Program-made: the position numbers and the translations under genes
Shown: positions 14,976-25,300 of the stretch, one piece after another
How positions within the stretch are numbered: position 1 is the first letter of the stretch
How the letters are laid out: each line of letters opens with the position of its first letter
Notes under the pieces: generated by a model
Told to the model about the DNA's origin: nothing
What the model saw: the letters and a program-made list of their open reading frames with translations, nothing else
The model's database searches: none
NCBI RefSeq assembly: GCF_005405085.1
Contig: NZ_BJDJ01000006.1
Location: 62,001-126,000, forward strand
Source: Lactiplantibacillus daowaiensis
Lineage (GTDB): Bacteria; Bacillota; Bacilli; Lactobacillales; Lactobacillaceae
Reading direction: 5' to 3'
DNA: 64,000 nt

Positions 14976-15834
14976 TCAACTTGCTAAATTCTATCGTGAT
15001 GCATTAGTTATGATTTCAGCTCACTTAACAACGTTTTATAACAATTATGCGACTGAAACCGGATTGACATTAACACAGGTTGACCAAGAGGTTAGTCAGT
15101 GGGATTTAGAACAGTTCAAGTTGGCTGTTGATGCGATGGTCAATGATTCTAATCCAGACGATGCACTCGCTAAGCATTTAAAACTCGCTTATGCCCAAGC
15201 AACTATATCTAAGCGAAATATGTTAGGCGCGATGGTTAGCATCGGCCTAGCAGTTGCCAGTGATCAAGCTGATCAGTTTGGCCAGCAAGCGATTGAAACT
15301 AGCTATCGTAAAACGTATCAAGCTAGAACTGCTAAACCAGTGACAGATATCAAAGCAACAATAAAGCCATTAAAAGAGTATAAGAGCCGTATTTGGTTAC
15401 ATAATGACCAGATGGCAGGACGCGTTCAACAGGTCCTTTATCACGGCTTACAACGAGGCTTAAGCAAACAAGATTGGCAACAGCTGACCAAGTTTAAGTC
15501 CCCTAGTCAACCGCGTGAAAATGACAATTTAGCCAGTGAAGCAAACAAAGTGATTACGCAGGCGCAGACACTACTAAAGTCAGTTAAGGCCGATAGTGAT
15601 AATCAGGCCACTTTGCATAGTTACAGCGCTTTGGGTGGACATGCTGTAGAAATGGTATTGCAACCGGGACACTGTGGTCCGTGTGAAGAATTGGCTAATG
15701 AAGGGCCATGGCTCATTGACGATGCACCACATCTTCCAGAAGATACACATCCCGGATGTCGATGCTCGTTTGTGATGGTCGATAATAATGGTCACATGGT
15801 GCGTTCCTTATATGATGATTTAAGTCTTGCTTAG
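14905..15834 (+). CDS. Minor head protein (SPP1 gp7 / Mu gpF type)
   Basis: About 309 residues. I prefer ATG 14905, six bases after GAGGTGA, over 14902. The C-terminal CGPCEEL and DTHPGCRCSF segments match the cysteine- and histidine-rich signature of the Mu F-like minor head family, proteins carried in the head next to the portal. The N-terminal two thirds are helical. It follows the portal as in SPP1-like phages. Confidence 0.85.
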   Translation: MATTKQQELKRIKQLVKQDQQDGNQLAKFYRDALVMISAHLTTFYNNYATETGLTLTQVDQEVSQWDLEQFKLAVDAMVNDSNPDDALAKHLKLAYAQATISKRNMLGAMVSIGLAVASDQADQFGQQAIETSYRKTYQARTAKPVTDIKATIKPLKEYKSRIWLHNDQMAGRVQQVLYHGLQRGLSKQDWQQLTKFKSPSQPRENDNLASEANKVITQAQTLLKSVKADSDNQATLHSYSALGGHAVEMVLQPGHCGPCEELANEGPWLIDDAPHLPEDTHPGCRCSFVMVDNNGHMVRSLYDDLSLA

Positions 15835-15945
15835 GCAAGGCTTTTATTTTGCCCTTTTATTGCAAGCGGGCGTTAAAGAACAAGCAATTTAGCTATCGCG
15901 CTTTACCCGATTTAGTCCGTGTGACTTAAAACAAAGGAGTCTTTA

Positions 15946-16593
15946 ATGATGAAAATGAAGTTGCAATATTTTGCTGATCCTGAACCGGATTCAGCGAACT
16001 CACAATCGACTGTTGCATCGGCGGCTACTAGTTCAGCGACATCGGCTGGTTCTGCTAAGTACACGCAGGAAGATGTTAATCGAATGATGGCAGCTAAGGC
16101 TAGTGAAGTCGAAGCGTCTCTAAATGGTGACTTACAAAAGCAAAAGGATGATTGGTTAGCCGAAGGGGAAAAGCGGGCCGGTATGAGTGCACAGGAAAAG
16201 GCCGAAGCGGCTATCCAAGACCAACGCGATGCCCTTAAAGCACAATCAGATCAATTGCAAGCACGGTTAGATGCAGCTGACAAGCGTGATGCGTTAGCGA
16301 CGACCAAAGAAGCCTTGACGGATAAAAATATTCCAGCAGGCTTTGCTGAATTTGTGAGTGACACTAATGATGATGTGCGCAATGCCAATCTAATGAAGTT
16401 TAGTGAACTATTTGCATCGGCAGTGGCTAAAGCAGTCGATGAACGGGTTAAAGGAAAGACCAATCCACAAACCGGTTCAGCAACAGTATCACAGAATATG
16501 ACGCAAGCTGACTTTTCAAAGCTAAGTCTTTCAGAACAAATGGCATTGGCGACTAAAGACCCTGAAGGCTATAAACAATACTCAAAACAATAG
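15946..16593 (+). CDS. Capsid scaffolding protein (DUF4355 type)
   Basis: A protein of 215 residues after AAAGGAG. It starts with an LQYFADPE-like segment, then a Ser/Ala-rich stretch, YTQEDVNRMMAAK, and a long charged coiled coil to about 120. The C-terminal part may bind capsid protein (MTQADFSKLSLSEQMAL). This is the usual scaffold placed directly before the major capsid gene. Scaffolds are expelled or cleaved after prohead assembly. Confidence 0.85.
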   Translation: MMKMKLQYFADPEPDSANSQSTVASAATSSATSAGSAKYTQEDVNRMMAAKASEVEASLNGDLQKQKDDWLAEGEKRAGMSAQEKAEAAIQDQRDALKAQSDQLQARLDAADKRDALATTKEALTDKNIPAGFAEFVSDTNDDVRNANLMKFSELFASAVAKAVDERVKGKTNPQTGSATVSQNMTQADFSKLSLSEQMALATKDPEGYKQYSKQ

Positions 16594-16606
16594 GAGGTAG
16601 CAGCAT

Positions 16607-17680
16607 ATGGCTACTATTAGCGGAAATGTAACTGATTTATCAGCTAACTTTGTTCCCCAGGTTTGGCTCGACTGGGTCTATGACCAAGTTACCCAAACCA
16701 ACAACTTTTTTAAATCTGGCATCATCGCGCAAGACCCAATCCTAGGTAATCAACTTTTACAACCGGGTTTATATGTTACTGTGCCACATATGAATGCCAT
16801 CGATACTAAGTTAAAGACACAAGTATGGAATAACAAGAATGACATTGTGACTCATGGCATGACGTCAGGTACCGAAAATGATGTCAAAATCTATGAAGAC
16901 CAATCATTTGGTAATTCAGATTATGATGACTTGGTAACTGGTGCGCGGACACTTGATCAAATCACAGCACAATTTGCGACTTATTGGGGTGCCATCGATG
17001 AACAACGTTTGATTCAAGTATTGAATGCAGCCTTCTTAAATACTGACATTGCAACGGCTAAGTCATTTAATGTTGGGAAAGAAAAAGAATTCGCTGCGAC
17101 CGACTTTACTCGGGCGATGGCACGAATGGGCGATGTTAATTCTGGAAAGCCAACTCAAATGGCAGTTAACTCAGGGACCTATAACTACATGTTGGAAAAG
17201 GACTTAATCGTCACGATTCAACCAAGTGTAGGTGCGACCCCAATCGAAACGTACAACGGGATGACTATCGTTCAAGATGACCAAATCACGTTGGATGCTA
17301 AAGGGACGACAGCTGCCTATATCTTTGGTAGTGGTGCCGTGAACTACTCAACAGCCACACCACAAAATGGGGTAACGGTTGATCGTGACAACTTGCAACA
17401 AGGTGGTATTTCAGCAATTACGCATAAGCGTGTCGTTACCACCCATGTCGCTGGGACGGCTGCAGATATGGCTATTGAATCTGACCCGACTAAGTGGAAG
17501 GATGACCTTGAAACTGGGACCAAAGCGCTATTTAAGCCGGTTGATGATGTTCGTAACATCCATGTTATCAAGTATGGATTTACGATTGATCCTGACTATG
17601 TCATTAAAGGTGTTAACTCAGAAGTCGCACCCGATGCATCGACTGCAGCAGCTAGTTCATCAACGACTCCTAGCAAGTAG
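16607..17680 (+). CDS. Major capsid protein
   Basis: A protein of 357 residues after TAGGAGG. The start (NFVPQVWLDWVYDQVTQTNNFF) and the repeated YWGAIDEQRLIQVLNAAF region resemble SPP1 gp13-like and other HK97-fold capsid proteins. It follows the scaffold and precedes the head-completion genes. The C-terminus is Ala/Ser-rich. Confidence 0.88.
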   Translation: MATISGNVTDLSANFVPQVWLDWVYDQVTQTNNFFKSGIIAQDPILGNQLLQPGLYVTVPHMNAIDTKLKTQVWNNKNDIVTHGMTSGTENDVKIYEDQSFGNSDYDDLVTGARTLDQITAQFATYWGAIDEQRLIQVLNAAFLNTDIATAKSFNVGKEKEFAATDFTRAMARMGDVNSGKPTQMAVNSGTYNYMLEKDLIVTIQPSVGATPIETYNGMTIVQDDQITLDAKGTTAAYIFGSGAVNYSTATPQNGVTVDRDNLQQGGISAITHKRVVTTHVAGTAADMAIESDPTKWKDDLETGTKALFKPVDDVRNIHVIKYGFTIDPDYVIKGVNSEVAPDASTAAASSSTTPSK

Positions 17681-17690
17681 GTGATTGGCC

Positions 17691-18029
17691 ATGTCAGTTA
17701 GTGTAAGTGATGTTAAAGGCAGTATCAGTATTTTTCAGAACTTTACTGATGATGAGATTAACCAACAGCTAACGCTAGCAAATCAGCAAGCATTAAATGA
17801 CGGCCTGATCGATGATTTATTGATTGCTGGGACGATTCAGTATGCACGGCATTTGCTTTATGTGGATTGGGCGATGAGTTATGGCGGCGTACAGTCAGCA
17901 TCGACATTAGGCAACAGTCAGACTAACTTCAATTTGCTGATGAGTAATGACCCGTACTTGCTTCAATATAATGCCACCGTAGCTAGTTTTGGTAATGGCA
18001 GCAATATGGGAGCCGTGTGGACTGAATGA
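17691..18029 (+). CDS. Head-tail connector (DUF4054-like)
   Basis: A protein of 112 residues starting at ATG 17691, with a TAGGTGA site. The N-terminus (VSDVKGSISIFQNFTDDEINQQLTLA cut short) and the following helix with AGTIQYARHLLYV match the adaptor type that lies under the portal. It overlaps the next gene by 4 bp. Confidence 0.75.
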   Translation: MSVSVSDVKGSISIFQNFTDDEINQQLTLANQQALNDGLIDDLLIAGTIQYARHLLYVDWAMSYGGVQSASTLGNSQTNFNLLMSNDPYLLQYNATVASFGNGSNMGAVWTE

Positions 18030-18631
18030 GCGATGACTTCAATAACATGCCGGCGATTTATGACCGATTTAAGCAACTTGAAAAAGACCGATTGACTATT
18101 GGTGTGCCGTGGACGGATCAGCATTTAAATATGATTGCGCTAGTGCAAGAGTATGGCAAGACTATCCGGCCAGTTAATCGGCAATGGTTGGCTTTACCGA
18201 CACCAGAAGCACATGGTAAGCATCCAAAAGATTTTCCTAATCTGTTTTTCGTTTATCAGACACCTGAGAAAGCGTACTTAGCGATGAAAGATCCGGGTAA
18301 GTCAGTAGGCATTAAAACGATGTTTGTCCTGCGTAAAAGTGTTGTGATTCCGCCAAGGCCGTTTATTCGGAATACGTTTGATCATAGCCTCGATGCATGG
18401 ACTGATTATGCTGGTGACTTAGGTTTCAATTTAATGATGGGTGATTTATCGGTCGATGGTTTCTACACTAAGCTGGGCGACCGAATAGTAGATGATTTAA
18501 AGAAAGCAATTAAGGCATTTGATAATCCTAAGAACGCGGCGTTAACAGTTGCCAATAAAGGATTTGATGATCCATTAATTCAAAGTGGTAAGTTAAGAGA
18601 TTCAATTATGTGGATTAAAGAAAGGAATTGA
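18026..18631 (+). CDS. Neck / tail-completion protein
   Basis: A protein of 201 residues. The middle segment (VVIPPRPFIRNTFDHSLDAW) is typical of HK97 gp10-like and myophage tail-completion proteins, and the C-terminus (DDPLIQSGKLRDSIMWIKER) has the usual strand ending. Gene order supports a neck role between connector and sheath. The subfamily is uncertain. Confidence 0.65.
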   Translation: MSDDFNNMPAIYDRFKQLEKDRLTIGVPWTDQHLNMIALVQEYGKTIRPVNRQWLALPTPEAHGKHPKDFPNLFFVYQTPEKAYLAMKDPGKSVGIKTMFVLRKSVVIPPRPFIRNTFDHSLDAWTDYAGDLGFNLMMGDLSVDGFYTKLGDRIVDDLKKAIKAFDNPKNAALTVANKGFDDPLIQSGKLRDSIMWIKERN

Positions 18632-18636
18632 TAGAC

Positions 18637-18951
18637 ATGGCTCTTCAATTAGTAATCGTAGACGGAACAGTAGCAACACCAACAGTAAATGACATTAAAT
18701 TTTATGGGGATAACAAGGTTGTTAAGATCACTGGTCGTGAACCTGGCGATGTGATCAAGGATGGTGAGTACAAGGTGGCTTTCTATAATGCTAGCTCAAA
18801 AGTATTCATTGGTCATTTTGTTGCTGTTCCCGGTTTTACTGTTTCTGGTGAAGTTGATCCAATCAATGTAACAGCTACGGCCACTGATGATGGCGCGACT
18901 GTTAGCCAAGGTGATGGTACAACTACAGATACCGCAGACACTGCTAAATAG
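18637..18951 (+). CDS. Small structural protein in the neck region, unknown
   Basis: A protein of 104 residues from ATG 18637 (AAAGGA upstream). It is strand-rich with a Thr/Asp-rich tail (TATATDDGATVSQGDGTTTD). No family is recognised. Its place between neck genes suggests a head-decorating or stopper-associated part. The TTG at 18628 is too close to the ribosome site. Confidence 0.55.
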   Translation: MALQLVIVDGTVATPTVNDIKFYGDNKVVKITGREPGDVIKDGEYKVAFYNASSKVFIGHFVAVPGFTVSGEVDPINVTATATDDGATVSQGDGTTTDTADTAK

Positions 18952-19319
18952 TGGCCTTTCCTAATTTTGGTCAGTTTAGATTCATGTATGATCAGCTAGC
19001 CCAACCATTAACGATTCGTGTTCCAACTGGCAATCAGACACGTGATGAACGCGGATTGCCGGCTCCTGAATATCAACCAGATAATCATGTTAACGAACCG
19101 TTAGTCAGCAATGCAGATCCTAATTTGACCTATCACAATGCGGGTGGTGGTCAGATTGCAGTTGGCAACATGTATTGGGAATCTCAAACTGCTGGACAGC
19201 CATTGGGAACATTGGTGATTACTCAGCAAGGGCAAAAGTACAAAGTGATCAGCCACGGACTAGATGTTGCTGCCGGCTTGACCTACTACCAGGTTCAGGG
19301 GGTGGGACAAGATGAGTAA
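18951..19319 (+). CDS. Head closure / stopper-like protein
   Basis: A protein of 122 residues with a GTG start that overlaps the last base of the previous stop. It is a beta-rich protein (PLTIRVPTGNQTRDERGLP, GTLVITQQGQKYKVISHGLD). The position between connector and tail terminator fits the head-closure stopper. The assignment is mainly by synteny. Confidence 0.6.
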   Translation: MAFPNFGQFRFMYDQLAQPLTIRVPTGNQTRDERGLPAPEYQPDNHVNEPLVSNADPNLTYHNAGGGQIAVGNMYWESQTAGQPLGTLVITQQGQKYKVISHGLDVAAGLTYYQVQGVGQDE

Positions 19320-19821
19320 GTGGGATAACAATCTTTATAATCATTTAGTTGAAGCATTAATTAATCAGATTCATCAAGAAGAGCCGGACTTAGTGGTGAC
19401 TGCCCAAAACGTAGTTGCACCTAATCCGGCTTTTCCATACGTTGAATATGATATCTATGACGATGGTAGTGGCCAAACGTTTGAGAATATGAATGATGAA
19501 CCGGTGTTGGTCGGCATTCAAATGAAGGCCGTTTCTAACATTGAGAATGAAGCCAAGGCAATAGCTCATTGGCTATCAAAACTGTTTCGTGAACAGCAAC
19601 CGGCCGCTGAATTGGCTCAATTAGGCATCGGTGTTAAACGAGCATCACCATTACCACCTACAGTTGATTTTTTGACTAGCGATTACATTTTTACATCAGG
19701 AACTGACCTACAGATCGAAATACTGGATGGCTTTCAGGATAATACCCAGCCCGGTCAAATTCAGGCCGTTAAACCTACTATTCAAATAAACAAGGGGGAT
19801 TTAAAGCATGGTGAAAGTTAA
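19312..19821 (+). CDS. Tail terminator / neck protein
   Basis: A protein of 169 residues. The segment NPAFPYVEYDIYDDGSGQ and the later SPLPPTVDFLTSDYIF fit myophage neck-terminator proteins of the LIC_12616 type. It lies directly before the sheath gene and overlaps it by 14 bp. Confidence 0.7.
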   Translation: MSKWDNNLYNHLVEALINQIHQEEPDLVVTAQNVVAPNPAFPYVEYDIYDDGSGQTFENMNDEPVLVGIQMKAVSNIENEAKAIAHWLSKLFREQQPAAELAQLGIGVKRASPLPPTVDFLTSDYIFTSGTDLQIEILDGFQDNTQPGQIQAVKPTIQINKGDLKHGES

Positions 19822-20914
19822 ACAAATGACCGATGTGCATATCATCGTTTCAATTCATCAATTGACTAGCGGTGCAGTGACACCGTTAGTTGCCATTGCG
19901 ACTAAGAATACAGACGCTACCACGAAGGCAACCGTCTATAACTCACTCTATGATTTAACCAATGATTATGGTGAAGATACTGGAGTATATGACCAGGCAG
20001 AAGCAATGTTTGAAGCAGATAATTTCAAAGGACCAGTCGAGGTTATCGCTTATCCAAACACTGACGCTGCTGATCCATCAAGCGTTAAAGCTAGTGGTAC
20101 CGCTAACGGCGGTACGGTTACAGCGAATGCGACACCAGGGATTGTGACCGGTTTAACTGAACATCTATACGATGGTTTCATCTACTTGGTCTTAGATAAC
20201 GCCTCAGAAGATCAAATTGAAGCAGTTTCTGACTTTCTTTACGACAATCAACGGATCATGCTGGTAACTCAACCAAGTAGTGTTGCCAATTTACAAAAGT
20301 TACAAACACACGTTATTGGTTATCAAAAAGCTAAGGACTCACTTTGCAATACGGCCGCTTTAGTTGTAACAACCGCTGGCAATTATCGAGCCGCACAAGC
20401 AGCAGCCTATGCAGCCGCCAACTTACCAGTTGATTGGCAACATATTGGTAATCAAACGACCTTTGCACCAGATACCGACTTAACGATGGCTGACTATGAT
20501 GCAATTGCAGCTGCTGGTGGGACAACCGTAGTCAACAAGGCCGGCGATTACATGTTGTTAAACGGGAAAGCATTAACGACTAATTACATCGACCAATTTG
20601 TGCACACTCAATTAGTTGTGGATCGATTCCAAAATGCATTACAAAAATACTTGAATCGGCATAAGTTCGTGACTTACGACGATGCACACATCAAGGAAAT
20701 GACGCAAACGTTACAAACCACTGGTGATGATTTGGCAGCTTTAGGTGTGTTGTTCCCATTATCTGATGGGAATAGCGTTGATGTCACTAGTGTTTCTCGT
20801 GCTAACACGCCGAATGCCGATGTTGCATCGCGTACCTACAATGGCTTTGGCGTTGTGGCCCAAATCGCTGATGACATCGATACGGTCAACATGAAGTTAG
20901 ACATTACTTTATAG
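19808..20914 (+). CDS. Contractile tail sheath protein
   Basis: A protein of 368 residues. The N-terminus (VHIIVSIHQLTSGAVTP, then YNSLYDLTNDYG) and the C-terminal region (RFQNALQKYLNRHKFVTY, ending MKLDITL) match tail sheath proteins. It is followed by the tube gene. The presence of a sheath shows that the phage is a myovirus. The sheath contracts to drive the tube through the wall. Confidence 0.88.
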   Translation: MVKVKQMTDVHIIVSIHQLTSGAVTPLVAIATKNTDATTKATVYNSLYDLTNDYGEDTGVYDQAEAMFEADNFKGPVEVIAYPNTDAADPSSVKASGTANGGTVTANATPGIVTGLTEHLYDGFIYLVLDNASEDQIEAVSDFLYDNQRIMLVTQPSSVANLQKLQTHVIGYQKAKDSLCNTAALVVTTAGNYRAAQAAAYAAANLPVDWQHIGNQTTFAPDTDLTMADYDAIAAAGGTTVVNKAGDYMLLNGKALTTNYIDQFVHTQLVVDRFQNALQKYLNRHKFVTYDDAHIKEMTQTLQTTGDDLAALGVLFPLSDGNSVDVTSVSRANTPNADVASRTYNGFGVVAQIADDIDTVNMKLDITL

Positions 20915-20931
20915 AAGGAGGATGAACTTAA

Positions 20932-21411
20932 ATGCCACAAACATCAAATGGGGTTAGCTACGACTTAATTGAAGCACGTTGGATGCACACTTATATTGGA
21001 TTTCATGGTCAATCTTATGAATTAGGTGGGTTTCAAGATGGTGAAAAGGTTTCTTCAAAGCAAAACACGGCCACCCATACGCAACAAAAGACCTTTGAAG
21101 GCAACAACATGATTTTCCAATCAAACGATAAAGGTGGGACCTTCACGTTAACGATGGTGCCGGGGTCACATACCAACAACCTATTACATTATCTGTATCA
21201 ACAATCAATTAATGCAGATGCTGGTGTTGATCCAACTTTCTCAATTACTTGTGCTAATGATCAAACTGGCCAAGTTACTAAAGGTGAAGGTTGTGTTATT
21301 CAACAAGAACCTGACGATCAACAAAATAGTGGTGCTTATACCTTGGCCTGGACAGTTCTGGCCTCAGAATATACGACTACGCGTAACGCCCCAGACATCA
21401 ATTTAGATTAG
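20932..21411 (+). CDS. Tail tube protein
   Basis: A protein of 159 residues after AAGGAGG. It is beta-rich (FHGQSYELGGFQDGEKVSSK, GGTFTLTMVPGSHTNN, YTLAWTVLASEY), like tail tube proteins of the XkdM or DUF3277 type. A terminator follows, as is common after highly expressed tube genes. Confidence 0.85.
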   Translation: MPQTSNGVSYDLIEARWMHTYIGFHGQSYELGGFQDGEKVSSKQNTATHTQQKTFEGNNMIFQSNDKGGTFTLTMVPGSHTNNLLHYLYQQSINADAGVDPTFSITCANDQTGQVTKGEGCVIQQEPDDQQNSGAYTLAWTVLASEYTTTRNAPDINLD

Positions 21412-21422
21412 AACACGTTTAA

Positions 21423-21449
21423 GCCCGGCTGTAATGGTCGGGCCTTTTT
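21423..21449 (+). terminator. Attenuating terminator after the tube gene
   Basis: Stem GCCCG/CGGGC around an 11-nt loop, then a T5 run. It lies inside the late operon and probably lowers expression of the tail chaperones. Confidence 0.75.
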
Positions 21450-21465
21450 ATTAGGAGGAAAAATA

Positions 21466-22092
21466 ATGAGTGAAACTAAGCAAAATGTTGATTATTTAGC
21501 AGCTTTGAAGGAAGCCCGGCATGATGAAACTATCAAGTTTGAAGACCAAGATGGCAAGGAAACTAGTCGAAAGGCTACTTATGAAGATCCCGGCATCGGT
21601 AAGGCTTCGCAAATTATGGATTTAATGAATACTGGTGATGATGAAGGCGACTTTGGAAAAATGTTCCAAGACCTTATGAGTCAAGTGGTAATTGAACCAC
21701 GTTGGAACTACGAAGAACTTGAAAAGGCTTTACCAGAATCGATGCATAAGAAGCAAGTGGCGGTTAAAAATAAGGCTGGCAAAGATATTAAAATTGAAAT
21801 GGTTTGGCCTAGCTATCGGACGGCGCTACAAGTCACGATGATGTTAGAACGACCATCGGGTGCATCAAACATTCACGATACATTGGCTAAGCTTAACCGA
21901 GAAGTTTTCCGTCACAACGGTCAGCCAGTACAAATGGAATACTGGGAAGTCGGGCACGATGGCTATGGACTAGGTATGAAGGCATTTAGCGAAGCAACCA
22001 AGTATCTACGTGATGTGTTGGATTACAACGGTGTGCTGGATACGTTAACTACTGGACTTCGATTTCTGTCAAATACGGTACGATTCCAATAA
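21466..22092 (+). CDS. Tail assembly chaperone, first frame
   Basis: A protein of 208 residues after TAGGAGG, charged and helical, ending TVRFQ. It resembles XkdN-like chaperones, placed between tube and tape measure. It probably also makes a longer product by frameshifting into the next frame near 22050-22090 (see next entry). Confidence 0.8.
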   Translation: MSETKQNVDYLAALKEARHDETIKFEDQDGKETSRKATYEDPGIGKASQIMDLMNTGDDEGDFGKMFQDLMSQVVIEPRWNYEELEKALPESMHKKQVAVKNKAGKDIKIEMVWPSYRTALQVTMMLERPSGASNIHDTLAKLNREVFRHNGQPVQMEYWEVGHDGYGLGMKAFSEATKYLRDVLDYNGVLDTLTTGLRFLSNTVRFQ

Positions 22093-22357
22093 TTCCAAGT
22101 TCTTCAAAAAAGGAAAACTAAACGCTGAGCTAGTTAAGCAAACGACTGATCACGACTATGGCTTTATAGAACCCGCAATCTGGGGACTATATTCGCAACA
22201 GGCCATCAATAAGATGGGACAAGATGAGTTTATTAAGGCCCAATCATTAACTCAGAAATATAAAGGTGAGTTGGCAAAACTGCTGAAAGAGTCGGTGAAG
22301 GCCGGTGTGATTGAAGCGATTGCTGTTTTACTTGGTGAAGGAGGTGACAAGAAGTGA
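22049..22357 (+). CDS. Tail assembly chaperone, second frame (frameshift product)
   Basis: A frame open from 22049 to the stop at 22357 with no usable start codon at its head; the first ATG lies well inside. The encoded segment (KFFKKGKLNAELVKQTTDHD, FIEPAIWGLYSQQAI) resembles the C-terminal extension of tail chaperone pairs (G/GT type). It is in the +1 (equivalently -2) frame of the previous gene and overlaps its last 44 bases. It ends 4 bp into the tape measure gene. A programmed shift is the best explanation; the slip site is not obvious. Confidence 0.6.
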   Translation, partial: LLDFDFCQIRYDSNNSKFFKKGKLNAELVKQTTDHDYGFIEPAIWGLYSQQAINKMGQDEFIKAQSLTQKYKGELAKLLKESVKAGVIEAIAVLLGEGGDKK

Positions 22358-25300
22358 CTGAAACAAAAGAAGTTCGGCATGCCGGTATTGGCATTCAGTT
22401 AAACATCGGCGGTATGGAAGAATTCCGACGGTTAAATGATGATATCGATAAACTACTCGGTAAATTTCGGGACCTCAAGGATATCGCTGGGAGTACTAAA
22501 GGACTATTTGCTGGTTTTGGCAATGCTAGTCAAAGCATCAATAAAGCAACAAGTTCCGTTAGTGAGGTTCATAAGATAACACGTGACCTTAAAATGGCTG
22601 CTGATAAAGCTAGTCAAGGCTTTAAAAGCATGAGTAGTGATATTAGTGAAACTAAGAGAGCCGCCAATGGTCTGCAGAAAGATGCTGATTTTAGTAGTCC
22701 GGTTGATAAGAGCACGCGTTCGGTTAAAGAAGCCTGTAGAGCGATGCATGAATCACAAGACAGCTTAAAGAAGTATAGTGATGCTATGACTCACTTACCT
22801 ACCCAAAAGTTTACTGAGGTCCGCGATAAAATTGTTAACACTAAAAAGTCGGCTGATGATTCCGCGAATTCGATTAAAAAGGAAACTGATGAAACTAAGA
22901 AATCACAGTCTTCGCTTAGTAAGCTGCATGACACCATTAGGAACAGTTTCATCTTTACTACGGTTTCAAGTGGGCTTAGCTGGCTTACCAGTGAGATTAA
23001 AACCATCACTCAACAGGGTTATGCGTTAGCTGAGGGTGGCGAACAAATCCGTGACCAATGGAAAAACATTGGTCTAAATGATAAACAAGCTCACGGGATG
23101 ACTGATCAAATTGCTGAGATTCGAGGCCAGTCTAATTTTGCAGGTTCAGCATTGGACGCGATGCAAAAGAAATTTTATGCGGCAACTGATAGTATTCCTA
23201 AAGCTAAAGAGTTGACTAACGAAATGGCCGCCTATGGTATGGCCGCCGGTAAATCTGGTGAGCAAATTCAACAGATTAGTATGGGTGTGGCTAAGCTGAC
23301 TGGTTCAAAGAAAGTTTCAGCTGGCTTCTTTCAACGGTCATTCGGTCAAATGCCGGCACTACAAAAAGCCGTTGTCAAGGCTAGTGGCATGACCAATCAA
23401 GCCTTTAATAGCGCCTTACAGAACGGCAAAATTACTGGGAGTAAGTTACAAGGGTACCTATCGAAAGCTGCTAAGAATAGCAGTAAAGAGTGGTCAGCCT
23501 TTAGTAAAACAACGCGTGGTCAAATGGCAAGTATTAGTGGGACCTTCCAGAATTTAAAGGCCGTCTTTGCGGCACCGTTGGTTGGCGGTATTTCGCAAGC
23601 TATGGATACGATCGATAAAAAGAAAGGCGGCTTGGGCGATGTTAAGAAACAATTGCAAGACATCGCTAAAGCACTTGGTACCAAGATGGGAACCTATGTT
23701 GGCGATGCTATCAAATTCTTGGTTAAGAACCGCAAAGCTTTGGCTGAAATGGGTAGCGCGTTATTCAGTATCACTAAGAACCTTGGTTTAGGTGTTTGGA
23801 AGGCATTTGCTGGGACTGCAGCACTGCTATCTGGTCACGGTAAGGATTCAACTAAGAACCTTAAATCTACCGCTGACTGGCTGAAAGAAATTTCTAAACA
23901 TGTAGGTGCTATCCAAACGATCGGTAAAACGATAGCTGGTATTTGGGCAACATCTAAGTTGATCAGCGGTTACACTGCTGGGAAGAATTTCTTAGGCTTT
24001 GGTGAAAAAGCGGGACTTATTCTTAAGCCTAAAGTTGATGGTGAGAAGGGCGAGAAAGAATTAACACGTTTTGCAAGTACTATTCGACATCCAATACAAA
24101 GAATTAAAGGTGATTTGAAATGGACCGCTGAAGTTGCAACAAAGGGAGCCAAGAAGATAGTTTCTGGTTTTTCAATATTTGCTAAAAAAGTAGGCGGTCC
24201 GATAAAAAGAGGATTGAGTTTTACTGCGCATGTAGCGACTAAGGCTGCAGTTAAATCATTAGGTCTACTAAAGAAGGCAGCATTAGGTGTTGGCAAAGGC
24301 TTTAGATCAATATTTACATTTGCAAAGAATAATCCGTCAATTGCGATTGTTACAGCTGTAGTTGCTATAATTACCGTTTTAGTTGAACTCTATAAGCACA
24401 ACAAAAAGTTCCGCAACTTCGTCAATGGTCTACTGAAATGGGGCAAGAAGTTTGCTACCGGCATTGGCAAATGGTTTGGCCAAGCATATAAATCTGTGAT
24501 TAAGATTATGGGTAAGCTAGTTTCTGGGGTCAATAAGCGTTGGGGAAGTCTTTGGCGAGACTTAGTTCGAGTGTTTAAGACAGAATGGTCTGCGTTTAAG
24601 TCCTTACTTCGGGTGTTTTACGATGTATTTACAGGTAGGTTTACTGACTTGAAAAAAGATATTCCAAAATTAGCAAGGAATATGTTTAAAGTAATCATCA
24701 GTATATTTAAAGGTGCTTATGATTATATCGATAATTTAACTGGTGGTCGGCTATCAAAAATTAATAATACATTTGCCGGTGCTTGGAAAGATATCGGCAA
24801 AGGCTGGAAGAGCTTCTGGAATGGTATTGATGACTGGTTTAGTAATCTATGGAAAGGCATCGTCAAGCATGTTCAAGATGGTATCAATAGCATTATCGAT
24901 ACGTTGAATGGTGGAATCAAGGGCATCGACTTTGTTATTAGCAAGTTTGGTGGTTCCGATAAAGCTATTGGCACGATTAACCATGTTCATTTGGCAACTG
25001 GTACTGGTGTATTTGGTAACCAACGCCGCGCAATTACTCGTCCTACAATGGCGATGCTTAATGATGGTCATGATAGTCCAGAAACGGGCAATCGTGAAAT
25101 GCTAATTCATCCGAATGGTCTATCAGAATTGATTAAGGGTACTAACGTCATGCGGATGTTGGAACCAGGCGCCGAGGTTCTAAATGCCTCCGAGGCTCGC
25201 CAGATGATGGGTGTAGATCATTTTGCTAATGGTACTGGATTCCTGAGTGGTATTTGGAAAGGAACAAAGAATATTGCAACTGGTGCGTGGGATGGTGCTA

